Below the pieces are notes generated by a model. That model was not told where the DNA came from. It did no database searches and saw nothing but the letters and a program-made list of their open reading frames with translations. DNA of 64,000 bases from Lactarius indigo (lineage: Eukaryota > Basidiomycota > Agaricomycetes > Russulales > Russulaceae), in the NCBI GenBank assembly GCA_025766275.1, contig JAFKAC010000034.1, positions 186,001 through 250,000 on the forward strand, read 5' to 3'. Below are positions 1 to 13,700 of the stretch, in pieces. A program made the position numbers and the translations under genes. Every line of letters starts with the position of its first letter. Position 1 is the stretch's first letter.

Positions 1-63
1 ATTGCATCTGCATACTTAACATTGTTACTTTTTGTTTGTCTGCACAAAAGTTGAACAGGCAGT

Positions 64-1126
<1,063 letters not shown>

Positions 1127-1147
1127 AGTATGATACAGTACGACAAG

Positions 1148-1154
1148 AAAAAAA
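1148..1154 (-). terminator. Pol III T-run terminator of the tRNA
   Basis: Seven consecutive A on the plus strand (T on the transcribed sense strand) lie 6 nt downstream of the tRNA 3' end, as expected for RNA polymerase III termination. Confidence 0.8.
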
Positions 1155-1160
1155 TTGAGA

Positions 1161-1234
1161 TGGCCAACGTGGGGATCGAACCCAAGACCTTCGCGTTATT
1201 AGCACGACGCTCTAACCAACTGAGCTAGTCGGCC
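1161..1234 (-). tRNA. tRNA-Ile (anticodon AAT)
   Basis: A 74-nt cloverleaf can be folded by hand. The acceptor stem GGCCGAC pairs with GTTGGCC (one G-T pair) and the discriminator base is A. The D arm is GCTC/GAGC. The anticodon stem TCGTG/CGCGA encloses the loop CTAATAA, so the anticodon is AAT. The T loop is TTCGATC, and the outermost T-stem pair is a mismatch. No intron is present. A run of seven T on the minus strand (plus 1148-1154) is a good RNA polymerase III terminator. It lies just beyond the start of TGS1, which is transcribed in the same direction. Confidence 0.95.
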
Positions 1235-1758
1235 AGTGAAACGATTTTATTCCTTTAGCACTCAAAAGAGGTCGCACGTGATGAGCGCCTGAATGCATAC
1301 TCCTCGCACCTCGGGATCCCAACCACGATTCATCCCAACAACCAAGCCAAACTCTTGATTGACACCAAGGTACCCAGGACAACGAGCTGCACCCTGAACT
1401 TTGTGAGCGTGAAAGGAGGGGTGACTGGTTGATTCGAAGTTAGAAGATGTAGTATGCTGTAACTTGTCGTAAAAAGCTCCCGTGCAGCAGTCAGGCTCAC
1501 CAAGTTCGAGTTTATTTTCTGAGAGCCCAAGAAAGGCTTTCTTCTGAAATGGCAAAGCGACCTCAAAACGTCGTCACTCGATCTCTGAGTCTGTATCACA
1601 GTCTCTGAAACACAGAACGGCGCCATTGTATGATATAGGCACAACCACGAGTTTTGCTGTTACAGCACGAGCGGTCGCCGCATGACGTTGTGCCTCCTGT
1701 CGGAAGCCCCGGGGGAAAGCGAGGAGGTATGGACACCGTGTTTCGTACACCTTCAACC
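1235..1758. other. Intergenic, tRNA to FAD oxidoreductase
   Basis: This should hold the tRNA upstream flank and the promoter and 5' UTR of the oxidoreductase. A minus-strand open frame of 97 codons (1262-1555) has no recognisable motif, and I cannot call it a gene. No repeat is visible. Confidence 0.4.
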
Positions 1759-3671
1759 ATGACACGCGTCAACACCCTGGTCCTCGGCCTAGTCATCGTC
1801 ATGGGGAACTCGGCGGCTTTCTCACCGTGGAGTCCCCATAATCCATTACAAGAGCCTTTTCAGACCGTCCCTTCGTTGCCCTCGGGATCGTTCCCTGTAC
1901 AGAATGCCACGCACTCGTTCTGGATGGCGGGCGCTCCTGGTGTAAACCCCCTTGCCCGCGAGGGCAGTAGTGGGCCCCTTACAACCGACGCAGATGTCTG
2001 CATTATTGGCTCAGGAATCACTGGCGTATCGGTGGCGTATCACCTTTCTGAGTTGTTGAAGAAGGGCAGTGAGACACGGTCAGATCCACTGAGCGTCGTC
2101 ATCTTGGAAGCACGGGACTTTTGTGAGCTCTCTTCTCACCTTCTGAACGTAACACTTATTGGGTTTTTTCCTTAAAGGTTCTGGGGCAACAGGTGCTGTA
2201 CGTGGCGCTGACTGCGATTGACGCTCATGTTTGTGCGTCTAGGTCGAAATGGGGGCCACCTTTCGGCGCACAATTTTTTGGGTTTCGTGAGTGACACAGC
2301 AAAATGGGGCATCTTCGATGCAATCAAGTCAGTCCGCATTGAAGAACACGTCGTTGACGCGATTACAAAGCTCGTCAAAGATGCGAGGCTGGAGAACGAA
2401 GTCGACTTTATTGAGGGGGTGCGCACGAACCTTTTCTTTACGAACGAGGAGGAAGCAAAGACCCGGGGCGAGTACGAGGCTGCAAAAGCAGCGGGGATTG
2501 ATGTCTCCGTTGTAGAGTGGCTCTCTCAAAGCGAGGTCGAAAAGGTACGCCGGGCACTAGTCACTTGCGGCGGCCATTCTATCCCCGTAGCCTTAATCAC
2601 CCTCGCAGACATACGGAGCGCACTATCCTGCCGTGCGCATCCCGGGAAACACTATATGGCCTCTCAAGCTCGTCACCCAGCTGTTCAAGCTTGCACAGAA
2701 CGCCTCGGAGGCTTTCACCCTCAAGCTGCATACCCACACGCCTGTGACGGCTGTCAAGCAGTCCTCCGCCGAGTACGGCAATGCGCGGCGCTGGACACTA
2801 GAGACGCCACGTGGGTCCGTGGGATGCACGCACGTTGTGCACGCGACAAACGCGTATGCATCTGGCTTGCTCCCGCAGCTCGCCGGGCGCACCGGCATCG
2901 TGCCGACACGCGGGCAGGTCATCGCGGCCCGTGCGGCTGTGCCCGCGCGGGAACTCACGCTGTCAGGTTTCACGGCTGACCACAGGAGGGACTACTGGTT
3001 TGTGCGCCCGGGCTCGGCGCCTGACGAGCGCCCGCTTGTTATTCTCGGTGGCAACCGTCTTGCGGAGGGCGGCGCGCGGGATGCGACGACGGACGACTCG
3101 GTCATAGACCCCGTCATTGGGAGACGGCTCAGGGAGTACCTGCCGGAGGTATTCCCAGGGAAATTTGAGAGTGGCGTAGAGCCGGAGATGGAATGGGTGC
3201 GTAGTGGTACTGATCGTTGATCGTGCCTTTCATAACTTTCCGCTGCCTGGCAGACGGGCATCATGGGCTTTACGGAGCTCGGGGACCCATTTGTACGTTC
3301 ACATGCTTTTTTTTTTCCCCGCAAGCTATTCCATCGACTGCCTCCCCTGCTGCTGTAGGTTGGACCCGTGCTAAACCGATTCGATATCGGAGGAGTGCCT
3401 TATGAAGGACAGTACATCGCTGCCGGGTTCACGGGCCACGGCATGCCGCGTGCCTTTGGCTGGTTCGTATGCTCTTTCCTGCACGCCCACTCTGGTGACC
3501 ATGCATCTCAGCGCGGACATTGTGGCCCGAATGATCACAGCAAAGATTACCGGCCAAGAGTGGGAGCTACCGTCTTGGCTTCCAAGACATTATCTCACAA
3601 ACCTGGACAACTTTTGGCGCGCGTCTATGGAGGACATACATAACGTAGACCTTCGCAATGTGCCTCGCTAG
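1759..3671 (+). CDS. FAD-dependent oxidoreductase, DAO family, probably secreted
   Basis: Flavoprotein of the D-amino-acid oxidase/glycine oxidase fold, roughly 500 residues; the substrate cannot be told from sequence. The ATG at 1759 is chosen because it begins a hydrophobic signal-peptide-like stretch (about residues 4-20). The Rossmann motif GSGITG follows near residue 83, then the FAD-contacting segment SGATGRNGGH. The C-terminus has the usual GFTGHGMPRAFG segment that closes over the flavin. Six introns are needed. The second exon is a 15-nt microexon (2178-2192), and later exons start near 2610, 3254, 3359 and 3503. Splicing through TTTT|GTGAGC and CTTAAAG|GTTC restores the frame, so the gene appears intact. 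It ends in NVPR at 3671. The family call is firm; secretion is inferred from the N-terminus only. Confidence 0.85.
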
Positions 3672-5169
3672 CTATGGGCTGTAGACTGCTTCCATCCTCC
3701 TAGCAATCATTGATACCTTACAAACATCATCTCCGATCCTCCGCGGCGCCGTGTACAACCCGATTGTATTGCCCACGATCTGACACCGAGGACGTTAACC
3801 CAGTCGTTTGGAGATAGCGTGTATGATGTAGCTTGCTAGTACGCAGGTCGTGGGTACGGTGAGCTCGGGCTTGTTTGCGAACTTGATTAGACTTCCCACG
3901 TGTCGACCTAAAAGAAGTTCTGGACCGAGGGTATTCGCACGTCAACGACCGCATTAGCCCTCAAGGCCTCAAGGATCCCCAAACGCCGTGCCTACTAAGT
4001 CGTCGTGACTGCGAGTCCATCTCTTGGCTAGACTGTTGAATCTGGACATCACTCTCTGGGACATGCAGCCTCGTAGTTATCGCCGTGCCAGGTGACCAAC
4101 ACAAACTTCGACTGCTTCCCTGGGAGATTCCGTAGGTATTGCGCCGAATTATACCGCATTGGGCCTAAAGCTGAACTGCGCAGGATCATGCGGGAGGATT
4201 CTTCAGCACAAATCGGGGCAGCGCTTATGGCACTCTCCGTTCTTCAATCGAAACCGCCGAACGTTTCTGATCAAGCGGGCCTACTATTGGGTGTGACTTG
4301 CCACGAGATTACCCCACAAGCCAGCATGACAGACCATTCTTTCACCCGTTCCCTTAACGGGTCTTTGTACCTATCAATCAACGGAGGCGTATCTCTGGAG
4401 GTTAAACAGAAGCCACGATTTCCACAAAGAAATGGCAGATACAGATTGGTAGATTGTTCCAACTGACTTTTCTGGCATAGACAGTTGTGCAGTCCCGGAC
4501 AGAGGGGCCTCTGCATGACTGATGGAGTGGGGTGACTGGCACCCGGAGGATTTGCGGCGCCGCGCCTGTCGATCCACGATGCATAATGCATTGATTGCGA
4601 AACCCGAGGTCTCGGAAAGTAAGATTCCCAGGCACACAAGCCCGATGTTAACTTGATAGACAACATAAGAGATTGACTATTGAGATCGTATCGTTCGGCA
4701 TTCGACGAATAGACGAGACGCCGTTCCGAAGACTTGGGTTGTTCTGCTTTCGCGACCTAAACCTTCATTTTCACCACGTATCCCCTTTCCAAATTCGCTC
4801 CACCTTCTCTGAGGATTTAGATTTACCGTTAATCTCCAGCCAAATATGGCCTTTACTGTATGGCCAACTACTGATCACAATGGGCGTTTCTTGAAGTGGC
4901 CATTGGCTGCTACGGCCAAATTCCCATTCTGGCAAGTGCATTCACCGCTTACCACCAAGACCACCACCATCACCACCATCACCACTTCCTCACTTCTCAG
5001 TTTCTTTGCCCCAACGAAGAAGAAACATTGTGGCAAGTTGGCAAAAGTGTGTCTCTGAGGGGCGAATTGAACCACTCCTTGTCATCACCACTTCGGACCC
5101 TGTCGCCGAGGGGGCGGTTCTTCAAGCGCCAATAATAGACGCCTGTCCTTGTTCTTCTTCTTTCGAACC
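3672..5169. other. Intergenic, oxidoreductase to RCC1-PHD
   Basis: About 1.5 kb without a supportable gene. It contains a short CAC/ATC microsatellite near 4960-4985. Open frames here (for example 4092-4466 on plus and several minus frames at 4271-4666) lack domains and look like chance openings. The right end must hold the promoter of the RCC1-PHD gene. Confidence 0.4.
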
Positions 5170-7683
5170 ATGTCCTACACACATACCTCGGACGGTAGCC
5201 CAGGCACGCAGAAATGGGGAAGGGGCAAGTATATCGCCTTGTTTTGCATCTGGGACCCGACACTAAGGCTCTCTCCCAGTTCTGATCGCAGGGGGAACCG
5301 ACTGGTGTGTATCCACGAGTCACGAGGCTGTGCAATTTCAAGTTTGTTGATGTTGAGGTAGGCCAAAGTTGGGTCGCAAAGAGAAGGGTGGAAGGGTAGA
5401 AGATTCCGAGTGCGCTCTAGTCGTCTTTCGGGCCCATCATACGTGCACGCTGATCGGCCTTTTTCCGTTTCTGCCTCTGTTAGACACCCCGACCTACTCG
5501 AGCCCCACATCCTACGTTCACTCAGCAACGTAAAAGCTGTCAGCGTTCACACGTCCTGCGCTGGCTGTCACACGATTGTGCTCGACATTGAAGGCACCGC
5601 GTGGCTTTTTGGACGCAACCAACCTGCCGCATTGGGCGTACCCGGCGTCGAGACCATCTCGGAAAACGCACCGCGCCAACTGCGAGCAACGGACCTCGGC
5701 GCGCCGCCGGGAACCGTATTTGTGAATGCTGCGTGCGGCCGGAGTCACTCCGTTCTCGTTGGCAGTAATGGACGCGTATGGACTGCGGGACTGAACACCC
5801 TTGGCCAGGTGAAGCCGTCGAGTCATCTCTCCCATCTTGCCGTCACGCTGACGTGGGTGCCACTTAAACTCACAGTGCGGGCACACGCCCTGCCCGGAAG
5901 TCAGCACGTTCAAGCTCGTGAACGGACCTCTGAATCCAGTAACCGGCGAGCAGGAGCACGTTCGCGCCGCAGCAGCTGGGATTACATTTACGTTATTCCT
6001 AACCGGACACGGAAAGAGCACGTGATGCTTGTTTTTGTTTTTGCGTGAATCGGCGGCTGATGTGATGACTGACGCTCACGCTTCACAGTTTATGCCTGCG
6101 GAAGCGGAGAGAAGGGCCAGCTCGGCAACGGGCGTACAGGAGAACATATCGCTACAGGAAATAGGACAGGTTTTGACATTGAAAGCGAACCCAGTGAGAA
6201 ACTCACCTGCCCGTGTTTAAGTCAGGCGCTTACAACGATTGTACCAGTTCCTGTCAAGGGTTTAGACGACAAAAAGATATTACACATCGCTTGTGGGCAA
6301 CAGCATAGCATTGCACTCGACGATGAGGGGTACGGTTTATTCGTCCTATCTTGGAAGTGTGACTCATGGGATTCTTAACTCAGTCTTGTGTATGTCTGGG
6401 GCTACAATGGTTACTGCCGCCTGGGCCTTGGAAATCAGAGAGATGTGTTAACTCCTCAGGTTGTTCCCCAGGCATGTCACGTATCGCTCTTGTCACCACG
6501 ACGAACATGATGGCTCATGACATGTGCGCGCATACAAAGTTTGCAGGACCAAACACGCAATATCTCGGCGCCAAGGTGTCCGCTGGACCATCAAATTCTG
6601 TGGTGATCGATCGGCAGGGAATGTATTATGTAGCAGGAAAGGTTAGCCTCTGGACCTTTTTAATGTTGAGAGGCGCTGACGCTCCCCGATTCAGTGGAAA
6701 AATACGGGAGATGGTGAGCACGCGTTATCAGTTGCATCGTATGGGCCATCGTTGACAGTTATGGAGGCTCGGCGGGACAGCCATACTCCACTTTCCGACT
6801 TTTACAAGAAATAATGGGGTGCAAGATAAGGCACGCTTGCAGTGGCGGGGTCACACATTTCGCGCTGGCACCAGATGAAGAGGAAGGTGGGGTTATGACC
6901 GTCGCCTGGGGTCAAAATGCGGCAAACGGCGAGCTCGGTCTCGGTCCCGAAGAACCCAAAAGCGCGACCAAGCCACAGCGCAATCAACCACTTGTCGGCA
7001 TTGACGTATTCGAGTCTGTTTCTTTCCCATTTTTGTTTGAGGGATGACGACGTTGACGTGCGCGGTAGTATCACGGCGGGCCAAAATACGGCGTTCTTCC
7101 TCGTCACCCCGAACGAGAAGTACTCGGACCTGCAGCGACACCCCTCCGAGCTCGACACGCCAGAGGAGTGCCTGATATGCCATCAAGACAACGGAGACCC
7201 GCTCGCGTGTGACAAGGTGCGGACTCTCCTTCCTACCTCACACAGTTCTTGTCGACGTACGCTCACACAAACGCCGCAGTGCGACAAACCGTACCACCAC
7301 ACGTGTCTCAACCCACCCCTCGCCGCCATCCCAGACGGCGAGTGGTTTTGCCCGGACTGCGTCCGCAACCCTGGTGCACCGATCGGCACCGATGCCCTGA
7401 GGCCCGCGGCGGGGTATTACGCGCCCGCCGTGCCGTCGTCGCGCAAGAAAGCGGGCGCCCGTGCTAGGGACCAGGATGACGTCGAAGAGGACGGGGACGA
7501 CGACGACGATGGTGACGGAGACGATGATGGCGATTTCGATGACGACGACGATGACGACGATGTTGGGCGGAAACGCAAGGCCCCGGCAAAGCGCGGAGCA
7601 GGTTCGTCCTCGCCCTTTTTTTTTCCAGCTCACTGCTCCTGGAGACTGATCCGATTCTTGTAGCGTCGAAGCGGAAAAAGTAA
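5170..7683 (+). CDS. RCC1-repeat protein with C-terminal PHD finger
   Basis: Predicted seven-bladed RCC1 beta-propeller followed by a PHD zinc finger, an acidic run and a basic nuclear-localisation-like tail, about 600 residues. It is probably a chromatin-associated nuclear protein. The ATG at 5170 is supported because a GC-AG intron (5225-5279) joins KWGR to VLIAGGTDW in frame. Further introns join SE to HPDLLEPH near 5483. RCC1-type segments recur (CAGCHTIVLD, CGRSHSVLV, CGSGEKGQLGNG, CGQQHSIALDDEG, SGGVTHFALA). The PHD finger spans an intron near 7216-7279: CLIC, then ACDKCDKPYHHTC, then CPDC, giving the C4-H-C3 ligands. An Asp-rich stretch (7478-7560) and KRKAPAKR follow, and the last exon encodes only SKRKK and the stop. 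The target of the PHD finger cannot be predicted from what I see. Confidence 0.85.
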
Positions 7684-8348
7684 GGCGGCGATGTGGATGG
7701 GTCTATTGTCCGGCTGACAGTCTAGGTGTCCTCTCGACATGCAAATAATAGTACAGCACAGCACAATACAGCTCGTTACTACACCACTCAGTGCCCTATC
7801 CCCTCCCTCCCCTCACTCCATCACTTTTCCTTAGTTTGTTTGGTCCGTTTGAAACCCCATGCTACTTACTAATGTCTTTTTTTCCTTGTTTGATTTTGAA
7901 TCAGCTAGCAAACACGTGTCAGTCGATTTTGTTTGTTTTCTTTTTGCAAGATAGCGTACTCGAACATAAAACCGCATCGATCTACATACAATCCCTCCGT
8001 ACCGTAACCCCAACCTCTGGTGTCTATCCCTTATAATAACAAGTGTACGACGCGTCGGTTGGCGAGTTCTCGGATTTCGGGCATGGAAAGCTTTTTATTT
8101 AGTAGAAGTCCCAGACCTCCGGAAAATCTCCCGACTATACTACTTTCTATAGGCAGATACTGTAAGCGCTACATCCCGCTTGCTTCCTCCCCGTCCCCGC
8201 ACCGCACCGCCGCCGTCTCAATGGATATATATGTGGCGCGTGAATTAGTTAAGATAGTGATAGTGGTAAGAGATGATATACAAACACAAAGGCAAAAATG
8301 TACGTCTCAGAAGTTAAAAAAAAGGAATAGAGCCGGTCCGAAGTTCCT
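7684..8348. other. Convergent intergenic region
   Basis: 3' flanks of the RCC1-PHD gene (+) and squalene synthase (-), which run toward each other. T-rich stretches and AATAAT/ATAATAAC-like sequence fit 3' processing signals. No gene is visible. Confidence 0.5.
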
Positions 8349-10149
8349 TCATGTGAAATACAGGACGAGATAGACGATGCCAAGTGAGAGCCCGAGGACG
8401 AGGAAGACCGCGCCGCCAACCATGGCCAGGACATCCCATGGTGGGCCCTGGTTTGAGCTCAGTGAGGAGGACGGCGAGCCGCCCGCCGATATCCGCTCGC
8501 GGATCCCGAGAAGCCGCTTCTCGTCTGCAGCGCGTCGATCGGTCTCTGCGTCTGCGTGCGCGATGCGCGAGCGAGCATCGGAGGGGTCGAAGGAGACGCC
8601 GGGGCTGGACCCGTACTTGGAGGGCATGACGCGGATGAAGGAGGGGTAGTTGTGCTCGGCCCAGTGCTCGATCTTGGCGCAGGCGACGGAAACGCGGAGG
8701 TAGTTGGGGTCGGCGGGGGACGCCTTGGCGTGGATGGAACGCACGTGTTCTTTGAAAATATTCACGACTTCACGCGGGTTCGTCGAGCGCATTATGAGCT
8801 ATCCATAGGGTAAGACGGTGGAGATGATGGGAAAAGGAGGGGCACGCACCTCGGCCGCTTTAGCCTTGCGGATTTTGATATTCCGCTCAAACATTTGTGG
8901 GTTCATGAAGCAGAGGTCGAGCGTCGCGAGGGCCATAGTTGCGGGGATGGCGACGAAATTGAAAATAGACTGATTTCTGAGAAGGCGGAGGTAGTCGAGG
9001 GCGTCACACGCATGCCGAAGCGCATCGACTATCATCGCGCTCTGCACCCAGGCAGCGCGGCGTGGGTCACGGAGCAACTCCAGGACGTCCCCAGATGGCG
9101 TGTGTCCATCGGCGGTGAACTTGGCGGAGCCCCAGATCTCGCGCGGCCAGAAAAAGCGGCGGTCGTCAGCGTCCTCGCGGAAGTCGCGGATGATGTTGGT
9201 CTTTTGAAGAAGCAGACCGACTGAGTTGGAGAGCTCGAGCTGTTGAGCGAGTGAGTCCGCTTCCTTGCCCGTTGCGGAGAAAAGCCGAGAGAGGCCCTCG
9301 CCAACGAGGCCGGCGACGTAGTGGCAGTAAAGATCGTATTCTTCGACGGTTTCGAGGGTGAGAGGCACGGGAGAGAGGGCAGCACGATGGGCGAAGTCGG
9401 CCATCCCCGTCTGCATTTTGTGGCAGATGTCGACAATCGTTTCGCGGCAGCTATAACGGTTTCGATCAGCGTTCCAAATTGGACAGTTAGTAGGGCGGGC
9501 GTACTTAGGCTCGAGGCGTAAAAGCTCCTCGACGACAACGTGATAGTCGACAAGGACAACGCGGTCTTTCTCGTTCGGACCGTTGCCATTGAAATTCCAG
9601 CCAGGGGTGACGGTCTTCTCGTGGAATGAGCGCAGCAGCGGCTGTTTGATGTCGTCCGGGATTGTCATATCATCTTCGATGGTATCGAGGCCGCGGAGGA
9701 CAACATAGAATAGGCATATCTAGAAGAGTATACGTGAGTTCCAGTCGCGTCGAGACAAGAGCGCAGTAATGCCGTAAGAGGAAATGGAATTAGCTCTAAG
9801 CGAACGCTTGTGATGTGAATGCGAACGGCAAATTCATTTGGTTGTCTTTTTCCCATGCTCGGGAAGATGTACGAGAGAGGCGACAATGAAAAGTGCTTTG
9901 ACAGAATAAAGAACTTACCACCCGGGCGAGATCGCCGTCTAACTCTTTGATGACGGAGGCAAAACTGCGACTAGTAAAGTCGAGCAACTCCCAGCACCTG
10001 CGCATCGCCGGTCTATCCCAACCTGAGGTGGGATGCTCCTCCTTTCTTGTGATATCTCGTTTTGGTTCATGGTAGTTCCAGAACTGTAAGAGGATGCGGA
10101 ACTCGTGTGGATGTGTGAGGGCAAGGGTGAGTATTTCAAGTGCGCCCAT
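8349..10149 (-). CDS. ERG9: Squalene synthase (farnesyl-diphosphate farnesyltransferase)
   Basis: Condenses two farnesyl diphosphates to squalene with NADPH, the first committed step of ergosterol synthesis, at the ER membrane. The ATG at 10149 starts MGALEILTLA. Exon 1 ends at 9919, and exon 2 starts at 9719 with the first Asp-rich motif DTIEDD. A 54-nt intron with branch point CTACTAAC joins EPN to CRETIVD. Exon 3 holds CHYVAGLVGEGLSRLF and the second metal-binding motif IIRDFRED. After a short intron near 8812-8850 the last exon carries the C-terminal region. That region ends in a single hydrophobic helix (about residues 465-490), the expected ER anchor. All catalytic signatures are present, and the length of about 490 residues is slightly above yeast. 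It shares a 585-bp divergent promoter with VPS10. Confidence 0.95.
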
Positions 10150-10734
10150 GGCTGAAGAAGATGAGGGTATCTATGAAAGAGAAGAGAGAGAGAAAGAAAA
10201 GATAATATAAGGGAATGTGAGGTGAGAGTGAGAGTATATGCGTACCAGTCGGTGGTTTGGTCGTACCATTTTTATTATTATTTACTGGTAACCCGATCCG
10301 ACCGACCGTGAGCTGGCACCGCCGGTAACCCAACACGCCATTCCTTTTTCATTATGACCCAATTAACACACTCCGCTCCTATCGCACGGTTTCGGGTGTC
10401 AGGGTTTCGGGTTTCGGAACACACACATCGTTTGGGGAAACGGGATTTGGGCAAGGATGGTACATTTGATCGTGGGTACAAAGTAGATGTAGCTCTTGCC
10501 GTATTGAATCGATTGAGCAACTATATGCGTGCTGCAGCGTGCAATGAACCGAACAGGGCACCCCAACCGGCGCGGTGACACCGTAGTACACGTCAGTCGC
10601 TCTCCTTTCCCGACTTTCCATACAGTCGTTCCCATCCTTCCTCGTCATATTTTTCTTCTTTCCTCTTTTCATATCACCTTTTTATTTTCCTTATCAACGT
10701 CTGCAATACCCCAGAAGGGGGCTTATAACCACCG
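10150..10734. promoter_or_regulatory. Divergent ERG9/VPS10 promoter region
   Basis: 585 bp between two start codons pointing apart, so it must hold both promoters and 5' UTRs. The VPS10 side is pyrimidine-rich (10,605-10,700) and the ERG9 side is purine-rich on the plus strand (10,165-10,205). That is CT-rich in the direction of each gene, as is usual for basidiomycete transcription starts. I see no clear sterol-regulatory element. Confidence 0.5.
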
Positions 10735-13700
10735 ATGGGGGCGGGCTTTCTTCTCTCGTTCGCAACCCTACTCCTCTCATTCCTCTTCGTCCATGCACAA
10801 AACTCTCCCAAAGTGAAGGTCAATCGCTTTGAAAATTTGCCCGCAAAGCTATATTTCTTTGACGACGCTACGGTGCGCCATGAGTAACACGCGCCACGGT
10901 AATCAACTGACGACGTTTTTGCGTGCAAGTACGTTGCGTACCATGACGCTATTCAACGCGACCTCTATGTCTCGAGCGACGAGGGCAAAAACTGGCAACG
11001 TGTCGCCGATATACCTCAAGGAAAGACAGCACTCTTCATAGAGCATCCGTTTAACAACCGTATTGTGAGCGTTTCTTCTCCGGCCTGCCCTCCTATATGT
11101 GCCGCAGTTCCTCGCTCGGCTCCTTTTTTGGTTATGGCTGCGCACGATTCGACGGTGGCAACAACGCATTCCTGCGCTACTTACATTCTCGCCTTAAGTC
11201 CTTGGCTTTGAAAGCCCTAGGACTCGGCGAGCTTCAAGCCGCCGCACAATCGGTCGTGTGATCCCACACCTGGTCTCACCCTGAGTTAGCTGATGGCACG
11301 GGCTTCCACCAGAGGGCCACTCCGATTTTGATCTACATACACCCAACACCCAAGCATGGTGCTGACAACTCTTCTCACTTAGGCCTTCGTCCTTACCCAA
11401 GGAACGACGCACTACAGGACAGAGGATCGCGGTCAATCCTGGCGCTCGTTCGAGATGCCCATACCTCCATCTTACGTTGGACGCCCTCTATCGTTTCATT
11501 CCGACCCCTCGAAATATGGTTATGTGATTTATCAGGGTACCAAGTGTGAGCGCGAGGGTGGTTGGTCCTCGATCTGCCACGACGAAGTGCGTCCAAATCT
11601 ACCCTCTCCAAGGTGCCAGAGGAAACCATCTGACCGACCCCACAGACGTACTACACAAAAGAGGCGTTCTCAGATGAACCGAAATTGCTACTTTCTGAAA
11701 CCTCTCAATGCTCCTTTGCACATAGCTCCAAAGATTTCAAGCACGAGGCTCACGCAGACCTGATCTACTGCGTTGGTTTTGATACTGCATCCTCGAATGG
11801 CTACCACTCAATTTCGTCGTCGCGCCTCTTCTCTTCCACCGACTTCTTCACGAGCGATACGCGCACTGAAGATCTTGGGATCAATCGTGGCGCCCGCGGC
11901 GTCGTAGCATTTGCGATCGTGTCCAAGTACGCTGTCGTTGCTTTGAAGGATTTGAGCGGGGCAGCGGGCAGCGAAATGCTCCTCTATGTCACCGTCGACA
12001 CGCGCACCTGGGCGCAGGCACAGTTCCCACACGCGTCGAGCGCACGCCTACGCGAGAATGCGTACACCATTCTCGAGAGCACTACCCACTCGCTTGCCGT
12101 CGATGTCGTGCTCAACGACTCGGGCGCAGTGGGCACCCTCTTCGTGAGCAACTCGAACGGCACCTACTTCGTCGAAAGCTTAAAGGACACGAACCGGAAT
12201 GAGGTGGGCTTTATCGACTACGAGACGCTTTACGGTGTGGATGGCGTCGGTCTGGCCAATATCGTCGCCAATGCCCAGGATATCGAGGGGCGTAATGTAC
12301 CCAAAGAGCTCAAGACATTGATCACATTTGACGATGGTTCGTTTGTTCTCCTCGTGTTTACCAAAAAGAATGCCCTTCTGACATTCGGATGGTACATAGG
12401 GAGCTCATGGTCCTCGCTTCGCCCTCCGTCGGAAGACAGTGAGGGCCACCGCATCAACTGCGACCCGTCTGACACGGACAACTGTTCGCTCCACTTGCAC
12501 TCCGTTACGATCCCGCATAACTTTGGACGCATATTCTCCTCCCCGGCGCCTGGGTTCGTGATGGGTGTCGGCTCGATCGGTAGCGCGTTACGCCCGTACG
12601 AAGAATCTGATACGTTCCTGAGTACTGACGCCGGCGTCACCTGGTCCATGGTCCGTCCCGAAGCGCACAAGTACGAGTTCGGTGACCAGGGCGGGATTAT
12701 TGTCGCCGTGAACGATGAGGAGACGGTCGACTTTGTGAGCTACTCGACCGATCTCGGTAAGACGTGGTACGTTATCACCGCAATTCTTCGAGCGAGAAAA
12801 AACTCACAAAGCTCACTGCCATTAATGCAGGAAAAAACTACAGCTTGGCGTCAACATTCGTGCACGCGCACTGTCGACCGTCCAGGATTCGACGTCACAA
12901 AAGTTCTTGCTCCTTGGACAGCTATCGCGCCAGGACGCGACGGACGAGGGCCGCGTCGCCTCCATCTTTCTTGATTTTGCGCCGATGGGTAGACGCAAGT
13001 GTGGTGAGGATGACTTTGAGCGTTGGTACGCGCGTACGGCAAAGAACAAGGAGTGTTTAATGGGTCATAAGGTGCGCTATCGTCCTTTTGTCGGGTTATG
13101 CGGGTGTGTATGCGCACTGACGGGGATCGGGAATAGCAATGGTACAAGCGCCGCAAGCTCGGTGCGGACTGCTACGTTGGTGACAAATTTTCGGACCCTG
13201 TTGAGCACGAAGAGGATTGCCCGTGCCAGGATGAGGACTTCGAATGGTGCGTCGCGCAGAGCGTTCGCTTCCGAACAGGTGATGACTGGTTTGGTGCGGG
13301 GCGTATGCAGCGATTATAACTATGTCCGTCATGGCGGCTCTTGCGTACCCGTCGGTCCAGAGCCGATTCCTGCGGGCGTGTGTAAGAGCCCGGATCAGAC
13401 GTACGAGGGTTCATCTGGGTACCGCATCATCCCGGGGAACACGTGCGACCGGAACAAGGGGGTCAAGAAGGACGAGCTGATAAAGAAGAAGTGCTCCCAG
13501 GGTGAGTTCCTCGCCTTCTTGGGATGCTTTTATACCGCGCAACGCTAACGCATCATGTAGCGCAACCAGAGGAGGGCAATGTTATCCACCAAACGGTGCG
13601 CACGGTCATGTTGCATGTGTACTTTCGAAAGGACAGATATTGACGATGGATGGTAGTTCAATTTCCCAGCACGGATCGTACAACATGCGTACTTCAAGGA

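Noticed and set aside
1262..1555. 97-codon minus-strand open frame next to the tRNA
   Set aside because: No motif or homologue pattern recognised; the space is needed for the oxidoreductase promoter. A small unknown gene cannot be excluded.
4092..4466. 124-codon open frame between the oxidoreductase and RCC1-PHD genes
   Set aside because: No recognisable domain, no convincing start context, and competing open frames on both strands in the same place.
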